A stretch of 64,000 nt of DNA. Source: Arctopsyche grandis. Its lineage: Eukaryota > Arthropoda > Insecta > Trichoptera > Hydropsychidae. The DNA lies in assembly GCF_051622035.1 (NCBI RefSeq), contig NC_135362.1, forward strand, positions 5,707,501 through 5,771,500, written 5' to 3'. The notes beneath the pieces were generated by a model. It worked only from the letters and a program-made list of their open reading frames with translations, made no database searches and was not told the DNA's origin. The first letter of the stretch is position 1; each line of letters begins with the position of its first letter. Shown piece after piece: positions 1 to 17,284 of the stretch. Made by a program: the position numbers and the translations under genes.

Positions 1-4988
<4,988 letters not shown>

Positions 4989-5009
4989 TATATATATATA
5001 TATATATAT

Positions 5010-5180
5010 CAAAATAAAACTTTAATTTCTTTAGTGAATATGTGATGACCCTGATTGTATTAGGCGTAGTTATGGAGACTGCCGCGCATTATTGACACAA
5101 TTTATTTATTCGTAAAGGCACTTATATATTATTATAACATTTATCTGAATGTACCTTTATGATATGTTGAGCCGCTTTAA
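5010..5180. other. No gene seen
   Basis: Short AT-rich flank between the RTE tail and the next element. I see no conserved coding frame or RNA gene. Confidence 0.5.
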
Positions 5181-5702
5181 GAGGGCTGGACAGCAGCGCC
5201 TTGTCCATACAAACGTACTATACTTCTCCCTTCATCAATTATGGCACTAGAGAAATTATTTTTTAATATGCTATGGATATCCACCATTGGGGTGCATCTA
5301 TCGTTTTATTTTTTTTGTTTAATTATTTTTTATAGGAGCTAGGAGCCGCCAAACATCCATAAAATCGCCTCTTTTTTACACCCACGAAACGAGTCCAGCG
5401 TTCTTATTTAACGGTCGATTTTAAAAGAAATACGCCGATAGATGCACAGAAAGTATCTTTCTCATATCGATAATGAATTTTTTTTAAAAATTGGTCCAGT
5501 TTTGGAGGAGAAAATAGGAGAATACGAAACCTCGATTTTGTCAATTTAAAATACGTTTTATCTGGTCGAAGCGCAACTGTCGCATTCACTCAATATATAT
5601 ATTGATATATATTGTCGCATTCACTCAATATATGCATACACTCAATATATATATCGTTGAAAGGAACGGTAACAAAATTAAGGTTTCGGGTGTACAGCCC
5701 TC
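5181..5702. mobile_element. piggyBac-like MITE with TTAA borders
   Basis: The 522-bp segment starts GAGGGCTGGACAGC and ends GTACAGCCCTC, an imperfect terminal inverted repeat of about 13 bp. It is flanked on both sides by TTAA (5177-5180 and 5703-5706), the piggyBac target-site duplication. It has no transposase; a 61-codon open frame inside is not recognisable. Superfamily is inferred from TTAA and the short ends only. Confidence 0.55.
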
Positions 5703-5740
5703 TTAATAACTAAATCTGTTTAAACACCGCCAAACGTACA

Positions 5741-5788
5741 ATACACTTTCAATTTCAAATACGTATGTATTTGAAATTGAAAGTGTAT
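5741..5788. repeat. Perfect 22-bp inverted repeat, 4-bp spacer
   Basis: ATACACTTTCAATTTCAAAT-type arm (5741-5762) is matched exactly by its reverse complement at 5767-5788 around GTAT, and the pairing continues loosely outwards through ACGT. It would form a tight hairpin. I cannot tell whether it is part of a MITE or a small-RNA precursor. Confidence 0.75.
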
Positions 5789-5799
5789 ATACGTTTAGA

Positions 5800-6600
5800 T
5801 ATTCGTTATTTTTCTGCTTAATTTTAAATTATGTACAGTGTACATATTGAAGTATAATGGTTGTGCAAATATTATTTTAGGCGTGACGTTAAAACGTACG
5901 CCCCATAATAATTTTCATACAAAAATAAAACGTAGTCGTCAAAATGTCAAATACCTTTAATCGACCATAATTTCCAGCGTCTCATTTGAGAAATGTAGTT
6001 GGTCTTTATTGATTTTGTACTTCCCCGACAAAAGGAAGGCTCTATAACATGTAATCAAAGCTCCCTCGTACACATCACACAAACCTAAGCTTTCCAGATA
6101 ATTTCATCTCCATTATTTTATCACAGAGTCGGAGATATTTCGACTGTCTTAACTTTCGCCTAAGCGATAAATTTTCAGGAAAACGAGCGAGATAATCTTA
6201 TCGAGCTTTCAGTGCACGTAATATATTCTATTCAGTTCCACGACGTGCAAACAAAACGTATTATGTAGTATCATATAACATGATTGAACTGAAAGGACCT
6301 TGAAAACGAAAGCTATTTTCGTCATTCGTGCTGTAAACACATTCGCTCTGTTTTCCATCAATGCAAACTAACAGGTTACAAGTCGATTTTCCGGAAATAT
6401 GAAATTGGAAAATAATCCCAGAATACGACTAAGCGAGTTTTATTACGCAACGGAACGGTTTCATGCCGGATAAAATTTGCGACATGCAAACTTTCACAGT
6501 TAGTAGAAATGAATAATACACAATGATCCATTTAAAACGGAAAAATACCAATTTGATTTCGATTCTTATCTAAACATTTACATACTGTATAGAACACAAT
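5800..6600. other. No gene seen
   Basis: About 0.8 kb of AT-rich unique-looking DNA without a convincing ORF, tRNA or repeat terminus. Confidence 0.5.
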
Positions 6601-6609
6601 AGTGATATA

Positions 6610-7006
6610 TCTAGAAGCGGTCTCTGTGACGAGCCAGAATGTTAAATTACAGAAAACGCAAATATCGGAAGGCAAAGATCGAAAATCGAAAGATCAAAAA
6701 AAAGGGTGCATGGTAAACGGTACATACTCACTTAATTTGCGCGAGCAGGATTCAACAGGAACAAGAGGAACAGGCTTTTCCTCCCGTATTAATGTGCAGA
6801 ATACGGGAGGAAAAGCCCGTTCCTCTTGTTCCTGTTGTACCCTGCTCGCGCAAATTAAGTGAATATGTACGTGAGTATGTACCGTTTACCATGCACCCTT
6901 TTTTTTCAATTTTCGACTTAAGATCTTTCGATCTTCGATCTTTGCCTTCCGATATTTGCGTTTTCTGTAATTTAACATTCTGATTCGTCACGTAGACCCA
7001 TCTAGA
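6610..7006. repeat. 397-bp fold-back element (about 180-bp arms)
   Basis: The left arm from TCTAGA (6610) through TTAAATTACAGAAAACGC and GGTGCATGGTAAACGGTACA to CTCCCGTATT (6790) is matched in reverse by 6800-7006, around a 9-base loop AATGTGCAG. Arms are nearly identical with a few small indels. Overlapping open frames on the two strands (6602-6862 +, 6752-6991 -) merely reflect the palindrome. It could be a fold-back MITE or a long hairpin RNA source. The flanks (gatata / agactc) show no clear target duplication. Confidence 0.85.
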
Positions 7007-7021
7007 AGACTCAATTAATCA

Positions 7022-7552
7022 GGAGGACTGAATATTTTTATTTTTTATTTTTATTGTTACAAATCAATATACACTCGCCATTACAGATTTGCTCCAATGC
7101 GACGGGTGTACGTTAACGAAATACAGAATACATAAACAATCAGAAATCAGAAACACAGTAATACATACATATACAATCAGAATATATAGCATATAAAAAT
7201 TAATCAGAAATAATAATCATAGAGACATCTATGGATTATTTTTAGATTTTTTTTGTGTACAATTTTTATACATATAATAAATACGAAATTATAGAGATAT
7301 CTATAGATTTCAGATTACTAATTATTACAAATTATACACAGGCGGATTTTGTGACAACAGGATTAGATCTAATACCAATTTTCAGGAACCGTTTCAGCAA
7401 TGATCAGATAAAATTGGCAAACTCTGATAGAAAAACGATCGATTTGGAGTCACAAAACACCCAAATCTAACCAGCAGAATGGTGAGGACTCGAACCTTTG
7501 ACCTCAGTGGTGCTAAATATATACGCTACCACTAAGCCAAACTGCTGGCTAA
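7022..7552 (-). mobile_element. tRNA-derived SINE, subfamily with TACACYCG stem
   Basis: Reading minus from 7552 the head is AGCCAGCAG, then pol III A box TGGCTTAGTGG and B box AGGTTCGAGTCCT, followed by the shared SINE body (GACTCCAAATCGATCG, TATCAGAGTTTGCCAATTTT, CTGAAACGGTTCC). The 3' end folds as a hairpin (7070-7110: 10-bp stem with one mismatch and one wobble, 21-nt loop) before an A/T-rich tail. The stem differs from the other SINE copies and resembles the LINE hairpin at 8349-8391. About 200 bp of the central part is unlike other copies and may be an insertion. Confidence 0.8.
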
Positions 7553-7732
7553 TATACACATGTATGTGAAATATTAGATTTTTATTTGTTTCACTTGGTT
7601 GGTCGGTTAGGTGAAATTCTTAACCGGTCGAAATTTGTGAGCTGATCACTATGAATCACTTCTACTCTTCCGATCGCTTTGATCCTTTACCGAAATATGG
7701 GGGGAAGATGGTCACATTAATATACAAGACAA

Positions 7733-8418
7733 ATGTCTCCGACTATGCAAAAGGAATTTAATATATATCAAAATCATTTAAAATTACATCGGAATCGTCT
7801 GTCATATCGGCGTGATGACAGCTGGCTATCAGACGCGCCTTTTCACCACTCCTACTTGACTTTCTCCGGCTTCTTTATAAGGAGCAATATGGGATTTACT
7901 CATATTTATTTCCTTCAAGATTTGTCATGGGTATGGTCGGCTACACTTCTCTTGAACACAGGAGGAATCATCATGTTCTTGTTTTCTATATTTAGGGGTT
8001 TTATCTCACGTCAGTTTATTCTGCCGGAGATTGGCCTTCATGCTCCGGAGAGTTTGATCTGGACCCGCCATCGTCCCCTATTTCATATTCCTCTGGCTAG
8101 AACTATGGCATATTTAATTCTCTCATTCCTCGAGACCTCCGTTTCTTAAATTCACTGGATAGTGCAATTGACATTTGTCATATCTCTTTTCATTCACTGC
8201 ATCGCTTCCTCGGCTACGGAGGTCGCGAACAACTAGAGCAGTTAATAGTTGACAATTTTAATTGTATGCTGTTGTCTTGGCGGATATATTTTTATTTATT
8301 ATAAGAATTTTTAATGTCATGTATTTTTTCTTCTGTTCTTAATCTGTTTAGCACACTCGTCGCTTTGGAACAATCTGTTAGGCGAGTGTGCATGATTAAT
8401 TGATAAAAATAAAATAAA
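7733..8418 (+). mobile_element. CR1/Jockey-like LINE 3' fragment with terminal hairpin
   Basis: The region decodes, with one frame change near 8110, to a decayed LINE C-terminus: RHRPLFHIPLARTMAY joins NSLIPRDLRFLNSL and runs to a stop near 8300. The pattern matches the LINE at 29.7-30.4 kb (PAARTV...PIPRAIRLLN). The nominal 138-aa ORF at 7733-8149 covers only the part before the frame change. The 3' end is a hairpin (stem GCACACTCGTC / GGCGAGTGTGC, loop GCTTTGGAACAATCTGTTA, 8351-8391) followed by ATAAAAATAAAATAAAT. The 5' boundary is unclear. Confidence 0.6.
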
Positions 8419-8442
8419 TTTCTTGGGCTACATATTTGAGCA

Positions 8443-9185
8443 GTTATACTAGAGGTAGGACCGGAAGCTTGCCATTCTTTGTTTATTGTTCGCCGTGCAT
8501 TGTTCATTTTTATGATGAACCTTTTTTTTGTGCACTCTAGCTTTGTAGTTTTCTCTATTTCCTGGAAAATAGACCCAAAATGCCCTGTTTCCTGGAAAAA
8601 GCACGTTTCCGGTTATAACCATTCTCTAGTTATAACTAGTCACCGGACCCAGAAGGTGCCGCGTATTGTTCAAATGTTGTAAATGCATTGTTAAAGGTTT
8701 GCCAAACCTTTTTTACAAAGGATTTACAACAATGGAACAATGGATAGCACTGTGACTATCCTACCTCTAGTTATAACTAGAGGTAGGATAGTCACAGTGC
8801 TATCCATTGTTCGGCAAACCTTTAACAATGCATTTACAACCTTTGAACAATACACGGCCCCCTCAGGCTCCGGTGACTAGTTATAACCATTGGAAAGCGC
8901 GACCCTGCGCCCCATTGTTCATTTTTATGGTGAACCTTTTTTTTCTCTCCAGCTTTGTAGTTCGCCCTCTTTCCTGGAAAATAGCCCCAAAATTCCCATT
9001 TTTTGTTCCAAAAGCATATTCCACCGCCGAAGACTAGTTATAACTAGAGATAGGACCGGAAGCGCACCGTCTATTGTTCCATTATTGTAAATGCTTTGTA
9101 AAAAAGGTTCGGCAAACCTTTAACAATGCATTTACAACATGTGAACAATGAACAGCGCGCTCTGGGTCCGCTCTTTAGTTATAAC
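8443..9185. repeat. Array of palindromic MITE modules separated by TAGTTATAAC
   Basis: Modules of roughly 100-150 bp are delimited by copies of CTAGTTATAACTAG (near 8626, 8767, 8875, 9033, 9176). Two module types occur: one with the inverted pair TTGTAAATGCATTGTTAAAGG / CCTTTAACAATGCATTTACA, and one with GTTCATTTTTATGGTGAACC and CCTGGAAAATAG. The same modules appear at 15.14, 20.3, 27.7-28.27 and 35.94-36.76 kb. Several small ORFs here are shadows. No transposase is visible. Confidence 0.75.
8735..8812. repeat. Perfect 78-bp palindrome (39-bp arms, no spacer)
   Basis: The arm GAACAATGGATAGCACTGTG...CTCTAGTTA is followed at once by its exact reverse complement, centred at TTA|TAA (8773/8774). 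It is the junction of two head-to-head copies of one module, and imperfect pairing extends to about 8626-8885. Confidence 0.95.
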
Positions 9186-9354
9186 TTCCACTTTTTTCAC
9201 ACTATCTCATAAAATTTCACAATTGTCCTCCTGCTAACTATCTTTCTATTGATCATTTGACTTTAATTTTCTAAAAATATTTTACCCGTTGACATTCCAA
9301 TTGGTGGTTTTGTAAAGAAATTGTTGCACGATTTTAAATGTTGTTGTATAATAT

Positions 9355-9739
9355 TGTTACGTACGCCGCGGATTGAGCGAATTGCACTTAGGCCAACGGA
9401 TATCTGTTATCGGATTAACTAAATGCATGCACTTACTTCCAAGGATTATATCTGGACTCTAAGCGCATTTAGGCTAAACAATGACCGTTATTAGTTATTT
9501 CTCAGAATCGGTACGGGAAGACCCAATGTCGTGGAAATACATATCCGAATACGTGACTATACAACAGGTAAACAGGTTAGGCGCCATGAGAGATCTACCC
9601 TTTATAAGGCGGTACGTAGGCGATATCATGTCATTCTGGACTTAGCAGTGACACTGCGTGTATCTCCTGAATCATCAATAAATGCTGTGAAACGACTGTT
9701 GGCCTTTTACTTGGATCCTCAACCCACCCCTACGCAACA
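9355..9739. mobile_element. Solo LTR of a Gypsy-type retrotransposon with 4-bp target duplication
   Basis: A 385-bp segment begins TGTTACGTACG and ends CTACGCAACA, so it has the TGTTRCGTA inverted ends of an LTR. It is flanked by ATAT on both sides (9351-9354, 9740-9743), the 4-bp duplication usual for Gypsy-group insertion. Inside, in plus orientation, are a TATA-like TTTATAAGG near 9600 and AATAAA near 9679, consistent with promoter and poly(A) signal. No internal retroviral genes are present, so it is a solo LTR. An ORF overlapping the right end is a shadow. Confidence 0.8.
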
Positions 9740-9743
9740 ATAT

Positions 9744-10277
9744 GTATATCGCATTCACGTTATTTTTAAAAGTTATCAGTATATGAAACCGGAAACTAAG
9801 CTGAATTATAGCCAAATAGTAGACTCACTACCATTGTGCTCCAATGATGTAATGAGTAATATGCAGGGGTATTAATAATTTTCCTCATTTGTTACTATAA
9901 TAATAATACTTGTGGTTTGAGAGTCTGTGGACAGTGGACGGAAGCGTCGTCAGTGCATTTTAGGTGCACGCGAACTCTCCCAGTACGAATGCACCGAAAC
10001 GAACCCAACCATATGTATGAACGACCAGACTGTGATCAAACCAGTTACTTCGTGACTCATTTTGAAGCACGTGGAAACGAAGTTTGTGGCAAATGCAAAT
10101 TATATATGTACATATGTATATAATATACACACACGTAGATTCCCTGCTCCTCCTAATTTATCTGTACCTTCTTCATTTGATCAAACGCTGACGTTCAAGA
10201 AGTAAATTGAGAGCTCAAATCTTTCAACGATCATGGTTATGGAAAATTGTACATTATTTCATATTTTTTATTTTATA
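9744..10277. other. No gene seen
   Basis: Two short open frames occur but neither shows a recognisable domain. The stretch is otherwise plain AT-rich DNA. Confidence 0.5.
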
Positions 10278-10306
10278 CTAGTTGTTTTACCCGGCTTCGC
10301 TTAGTA
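10278..10306 (-). mobile_element. Helitron-like 3' terminus
   Basis: Minus-strand reading gives CTAAGCGAAGCCGGGTAAAA then CAACTAG, ending CTAG and followed by T. The same GCGAAGCCGGG...CTAG end occurs at 42356 and 54688. Only the terminus is present. Confidence 0.55.
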
Positions 10307-10327
10307 TCATATATATAAAGACGGTAA

Positions 10328-10404
<77 letters not shown>

Positions 10405-10410
10405 TAACTC
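10307..10410 (+). repeat. Helitron-like 5' terminus expanded into a (GT)n microsatellite
   Basis: TC at 10307 (preceded by A) is followed by ATATATATAAAGACGGTAAT and then about 36 GT repeats and CCTAAC. Helitron 5' ends in insects commonly read TATATAAA...GTCTGTCTGTC, so the microsatellite probably grew from that terminus. The other end of this element is not identified. Confidence 0.5.
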
Positions 10411-10754
10411 TCGCCGAACATAATGAATGAATCGATAAAAATCGATAAATCAATTTTTCGACAAGACGACTTTGTCGCGACTCGATCACCCCAAATAGCC
10501 TGAATATGGGTCTAAATTGAGCTAATGGTCACGTGCATCACGCCAAATCCAATTCTTCATTTCGCCTTTTTTTTTTAAACATTAATTGAAATATTCCTTC
10601 TCGCCATATAAAAATACGTAATTGTAATAATTTTATTTAGCGAGGTTTTAACCATTTTTTTTCTATTCATATAAAACAATTAAATATATATTTTTAATTG
10701 AAATTATTGAAATTAATTTATATTTTAGCGATATTTGAAAAATAAAATTAATTC

Positions 10755-10825
10755 CGGATCGCGGGGTCGAGCTGGGGTCCTTGGGCTCAGAACATTCACG
10801 CTAACCATTAGACTACGGTCTCGAT
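10755..10825 (-). other. tRNA-like sequence, probably SINE head or tRNA relic
   Basis: On the minus strand a pol III A box-like TAGTCTAATGGTTAGCG is followed by CCAGCTCGACCCCG resembling a B box. The cloverleaf does not close convincingly, so I do not call a functional tRNA. Confidence 0.35.
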
Positions 10826-10964
10826 AGAAAAAATGCTCTAAATTACGTACATAATATTCGATTACCCTTTACAAGTATGGGGAACCAATCATTCGCGTAT
10901 CTTCGGCTTTCGTCGACAATCGACAATCGACTTCGGCTTTCGTCGACAATCAAAAAAAAATCTG

Positions 10965-11160
10965 TTTTTCATATTTTTCATTTTTTTCATATTTTTCATT
11001 ATTTTCAGTTTTTTCAGTTTTTTTCAGTTTTTTTTCATTTTTTTTCATTTCTTTCAAATTTTTCATCTTTTTCATTATTTCCATTTTTTTCATTTTTTTC
11101 ATTATTTTCAGTTTTTTCATTTTTTTCATATGTTCATGTTTTTCATTTTTTTCAGTGGCA
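10965..11160. repeat. Degenerate (TTTTTCA)n low-complexity tract
   Basis: About 200 bp of T runs broken by CA or CAG on a 7-10-bp rhythm, preceded by a duplicated CTTCGGCTTTCGTCGACAAT (10901 and 10931). The 96-aa phenylalanine-rich frame across it is an artefact. Confidence 0.85.
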
Positions 11161-11285
11161 TTTTTGATTTAAAAACAGCATTCATCCGTCCAAATGCACT
11201 CCATCCTAATTTCATACGTCTCTTTATCTCTTCATTTTTACTACCAGACATGTCAATTATTTGACCTAAATATAAATAATTATTT

Positions 11286-11393
<108 letters not shown>

Positions 11394-11457
11394 TGGCGGG
11401 CGGTGACTTTTCAAACAAGGGATGCTGTCCCTTGTTTGAAAAAAAAAACCGACCAAT

Positions 11458-12036
11458 TTATTTTTTAAAATTTAATTTTATTCTTCGTTCCTTTTTACAA
11501 AATTCATCGATAACCGCATCATAGAATTTTTTATTGTTTTTTAAATTTGACATTATTTTCTTTTCGATTGCAATTAAAGCAAGACCAGAGAGTCTTTCTT
11601 CACTTTGACTACTTCTGGTGAACGTTTTAATTCTTTTCATAGTCGAAAATGATCGTTCAGCCGATGCGCTCGTGGAAGGTATCGTACAAATTAATTGTAT
11701 TAAACTAAATACTTGTTCCAAAACGTCTATTAGATCATCTTTCACAATTAATTCCTTTACGTCATTTATAGATTTCAAATGAAAATCTTGCGTTGAGTAC
11801 ATGTAAATTAATTCGCTTTTTAATTTCATAAAATCAAAGTATTTTCCATAAGTTAGGTGGAGTGATTTAAATAGGAAATCTGGAAAATTATTTTCATATT
11901 CTTTAAATTTTTTGACGTTAAAAAATTCGAGAAATTTTAAATTTTCGATATCTCGAAATCGATTGGTTGTATTTACTGAAAGAGTTTCTAAAATTTCAGA
12001 ATAGTGAAGTTTATACGTTGTTTTCACATTCAGCAT
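11458..12036 (-). pseudogene. hAT transposase C-terminal part with dimerisation domain
   Basis: This 192-codon frame continues the transposase after the frameshift. It contains TIPSTSASAERSFSTMKRIK, the hAT C-terminal dimerisation motif including the third catalytic acidic residue (Glu of SAERSFS), followed by RLSGLALIAIEKK. The Met at its start is only the first Met in the shifted frame, not a real initiator. It ends with a stop 67 bp inside the left terminal repeat, as expected for a compact transposon. Confidence 0.88.
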
Positions 12037-13627
12037 ATTTTCTTTTTCTATTAAAATTTTTAGTTATTACTTTGTTCCACAATGAATCAAAATCGTCTTT
12101 TTTGTTATCTAAATATTTTACAATTTTTTTAATTTCACTTACGCAATACGATATGTCAAAGGTTTTTTTTTGTAAAATTTCAAATAAAAAATCTGCCGAA
12201 TTAAATATTGCAGAAAATAAATGCAAATTGAAATTGAATTCAAACTCTTTTAAATAACGATGAAGGACTTCAGCATTTATGACAGCATCAGTATCCCATT
12301 CGTCTTCATCATTAATTATTTGATTAAATATTTCCATTAATTCTGTTTGATATTCTAATACCATATTTAAAATTTTGCTATTGTAGTTCCATCGTGTAGG
12401 GGCAGCAGTGGGAAATCGTTTTTTTATTTGACAATCGAGAAGGGAAATTCTTCTTGAAGACTTACAAAAAAAATTTGAAAATGACAACATACGGCTGAAA
12501 AAACGTTTGCATCCGGATATATGTTTAACAGATTGCGACAAAACTAAATTCAATCTGTGAGCGTAACAATGGACAAATAAAGAATTAGGACAAATATCTC
12601 GAATTTTTCGTTGCACTCCATTATGCTCCCCGGACATTACAGCCGCTCCATCGTACGTTTGTGCAATTAATTTGTCCAAACAACCAAATTCTTCCAAGGT
12701 CTCACGTATGTGCTGAAAAAGAGCATTAGCTGTTCTATTGGGACTAACATCGACAAATCCAACAAATCTCTCCTGAATTTCATTGTTTTCATCTACATAT
12801 CTAAAAATAGTAGATAGCTGAGCTTTGCGACTGATATCTGTAGATTCGTCCACAATTATGGAAACAAATTTTGATGCACGTATTTCAGTTTTAATCTCAT
12901 CTAGCAAGACTTTTGATATTGCGGATACCAAGTCATTTTGTATATGGTTCGATAGTCCAGTAAACACCGTAGAGTTATCTAAATGAGTTTTCAATTTTAT
13001 GTCTGATTCACTCAACAGATACAGCAATTCAATATAATTCCCTCTATTTTCCGATTCCTGGTGTTCAAAATGTCCTCGTAAAGGTTGTTCTTGTTTTGCT
13101 AAAAAACAGATCGCGCTTATTAATTTCGACAAAATGTATCTATTTGCAGTAACTTCTTTGTTGTGCATTACAATATTTGCTTTAAATTGAGCACTTAAAA
13201 ATTTTTCTATACGAGGTCCCTTTCCAAATTTTTTAAATTGAGCAGCAGAACATATGTGAGCTTGAGAACATTCATGTCTCTTGCGCGATTTACTTAAATT
13301 GTTTAGGTCAGAAAATCCAAATTTACTCCAGACATTCACTTCTTGAGAAAATAAAATACATGGCCAACAGAATAATTTCGTTAAGTGAGCACATCCACAA
13401 ATCCATGAAATTTTTTCGTATGTTTCTGTGTTAAAATACCTTTTAAATGTTTTTGTTTTAGACTGAATATTTAATATTGGTGTGGGTTTGGGGCTCTTAA
13501 CAATAATCTCCTTTTCATTAAATGGGAGAGAAGCAAATCTTCTTTTCAGCACATTTTCAATTAAACAATTGCAATTATTATTGATCTCGACGACAAGTCC
13601 ACTCTCATTGTTATTTTCGATATCCAT
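12011..13627 (-). pseudogene. hAT transposase, N-terminal and catalytic part (538 aa), frameshifted
   Basis: This encodes most of a hAT-superfamily transposase of the TTF-zinc-finger/DUF4371 (ZMYM1-like) type. Residues 70-125 are a TTF-type zinc finger (ICGCAH, FCWPC, KRHEC-SQAH). Residues about 130-300 are the DUF4371-like region. The RNase-H-like core shows IIVDEST with the first catalytic Asp (260), AQTYDGAAVMSGEHNG with the second (326), VHCYAHRLNLVL (352-363) and APTRW (409-413). The frame ends early at CENNV*, and the missing catalytic Glu and dimerisation domain continue in another frame at 11458-12036, which overlaps by 26 bp. A single small indel therefore separates the two halves; an intron is less likely. 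The start Met (13627) is the only upstream Met before a stop-rich region and fits family length. Confidence 0.9.
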
Positions 13628-14274
13628 ATTAAAGGCAATAATGAAAACTCGTAAGTAGTGGAACAGTAAACTAAAAATAAAGTTAGACGAAACTTATTTA
13701 AATGAAAACTTAATTCAAAAGTAAAAAATAACCAACTTACAGTATAAATGATTAACTTCGTCTAAAGAAATGAATCGGCTAGCTTTTTGATAAATAACTT
13801 GGGGCGTAGCGTGCGGAAATATCGATCAACAGCGGCTTCCAAGTGAAACTCAATAGATAAGCAAACAGAGAAACCGAATCCACCGTAGAGGTTAAACAAG
13901 TGTCAACGCGTCCGCGCGAATAAGACAGCCTCATAGTGCGCATGCGCAAATGGGATCGGACTCGACTCCGAATCCATGACGCGCGCGCACTTCAGTCAGC
14001 GTCTACACCCGTCACTCGCCTGTGGCCGGCCGGCCGGCCGCCTATGCGAATCCTTAATAAAAATTATCAAAAGATCCTATATAATGCATCATGTAACAAA
14101 AAACACGTGATATGTGAAATATATATATATATATATACTCATATACTACATCATAATCACGTACATCACTAAGAATACATCGAAGCGAAATTCAAATATT
14201 TATTAAAAATACTCTTGGCTTTTTAAAGTTATAGGGGATGCGCCGCATCCACCGCATCCATGGACCGCACGCCA

Positions 14275-15140
<866 letters not shown>

Positions 15141-15144
15141 TATT

Positions 15145-15250
15145 TTGTTCCATTGTTGTAAATCCTTTGTAAAAAAGGTTCGGCAAACCTTGACAATGCA
15201 TTTACAACATTTGAACAATACGTGGCACCTTCTGGGTCCGGGCTTTAGAA
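15145..15250. repeat. Single palindromic MITE module
   Basis: TTGTTCCATTGTTGTAAATC through GGTTCGGCAAACCTT and CAATGCATTTACAAC to TCTGGGTCCGGGCTTTAGAA matches the modules in the 8.4-9.2 and 35.9-36.8 kb arrays. Here it stands alone and the flanking GTTATAAC is degraded. Confidence 0.75.
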
Positions 15251-15590
15251 CTTATTACTGATTTTGACGGGGGCTGTATCCTTTTGGGGCGGGGCAAGTA
15301 TTGGTAACACATTATATAAATTTAATAATATCTTAAGTTCAAACAACGTTCTAGTCTTCCAATATTGTCTAAATATGTCCTTGGCACGTGTACTTTTTTT
15401 TAAATTAGTCATTGATTTGGTACTAATAATCAGAATCAACTTTCCCTTCTTGTTTAAAAACAAAATAATTTTTAACTTGAAAAATTAATATTAATTTTAT
15501 TTTATAAAAAAAGCAATTACCCAGTACGGCTCCTGAACATTTTATTTTTATTAAATTTATATTTCCCCAGGATGTCATTACGGGTTGACC
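15251..15590. other. No gene seen
   Basis: AT-rich; overlapping 72-74-codon frames on opposite strands have no recognisable features. Confidence 0.45.
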
Positions 15591-15611
15591 CTGAGTGATA
15601 TCTATGGTATG

Positions 15612-15986
<375 letters not shown>

Positions 15987-16011
15987 GGTAATAATCTTTT
16001 ACATAAATAAA

Positions 16012-16190
16012 TTTTGAAATCATATTCAAATAGTAGGGACATAGTGGATAGGATGGCTTTTGCCAATCTGATGGAGGAACCGTTTCAACAATGAAATCAG
16101 ATAAATTGGCAAACTCTGATAGTAAACGATCGACTTGGAGTCACAAATATTCAAGTCTGACCTGCAGCACTACAGATTATACTCAATATA
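16012..16190 (-). mobile_element. SINE fragment
   Basis: GGAACCGTTTCAACAATGAA and GGCAAACTCTGATAGTAAAC with GACTTGGAGTCACAAAT and CTGCAGCACTACAGATTATA match the body of the tRNA-derived SINE. The pol III head is missing. Confidence 0.75.
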
Positions 16191-17284
16191 TAATTTATTA
16201 CCAATTGTTAGAGTGGGTCGCTTAATTTAATTTTCTATAAACTAAATAGCATAATAATACGAACCTATTCATTATGAATAATAAATACTAAGTAAATAAT
16301 TACAGTGAACAAATATAGCTGAACTAAGATATAATTGGAATATACAGAAGTCAAATACAATATTCAATTAGGATCATCTCCTTATCTTGAATAATAATTA
16401 TAACATTACTGAATAAACGGACGGTTATAACTGCTAATTAAAATATCGCAATCTCAACGGCAGTAAAACGACTTCATTTGCGAAAATTTTCATTCGTTTT
16501 CCAATGCCGCTAGAGCGAAACGAATGCTGAAAATGTACGCTTTTTCGTACATTTTTATTTATCATTTCGACGAAAGAAAGAAATATACGTCAAGAATGTG
16601 AATAATTTACATTAGAATTTCGCAAGCACATCAATATTCGTACAGACATATTTATTCTTCAAAGAAAATAAATCATAAAAAGGTTGACTACGTATTCTTT
16701 ATGTTGCTATTTATCCATTATTTACCTTCATTTAAAAATTCATATAAGTTTGAACTAAACGAAAGTGATCTGGAGCAAAACATTATTGTTTTATTTACTA
16801 ACATAATTTTTAACAAATACATACTATTTACATATGTATTAACATATGTACATATTCAATTTCTAAACATAAAATAATGAACTGTTTGGAAAAATAGAGT
16901 TGTATTTTTTTTTCATTGGCAGTACATTTGCTTTACAAAAAATACTATACCTCAAGAAAATTCGTGACAAACATTTTTCACCTAATTTCAGGATCATCGG
17001 AAGATTTTTAATTCGTTTAACTTTTGAATGTACACTCTAAAGTTTAGAGTAAATATTAGCATCTAAATATTTTTTTAAAGTATTTGTACTGAAAATCTCA
17101 GGTTTCACAAAAAAATTTTCAACTTTATGAATCTTTTTTATACAAACTCTCATCTGAGAAGTCATACCCTTATACTTGAAAAAGATATTTCATATAAAAA
17201 AAAAATAGAGAATCCTTCTATTCAAATAGTGGCTAAAATCTAAAATAGTCTTATGAGTTTGTTAGTTCTTCCTTTTGGTTTATT
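16191..17284. other. No gene seen
   Basis: About 1.1 kb of AT-rich DNA with no supported gene. A small inverted pair (ACGAATG / TGTACGAAAAAGCGTACA) lies near 16520-16555. Confidence 0.45.

Noticed and set aside
7733-8149. 138-codon ORF as an independent gene
   Set aside because: The continuation in another frame gives a LINE C-terminus with a 3' hairpin and A-rich tail, so it is LINE debris.
9531-9875. 114-codon ORF
   Set aside because: It starts inside the solo LTR and crosses its boundary; no domain.
10307-10489. Minus frame with His-Thr run
   Set aside because: Translation of the (GT)n microsatellite.
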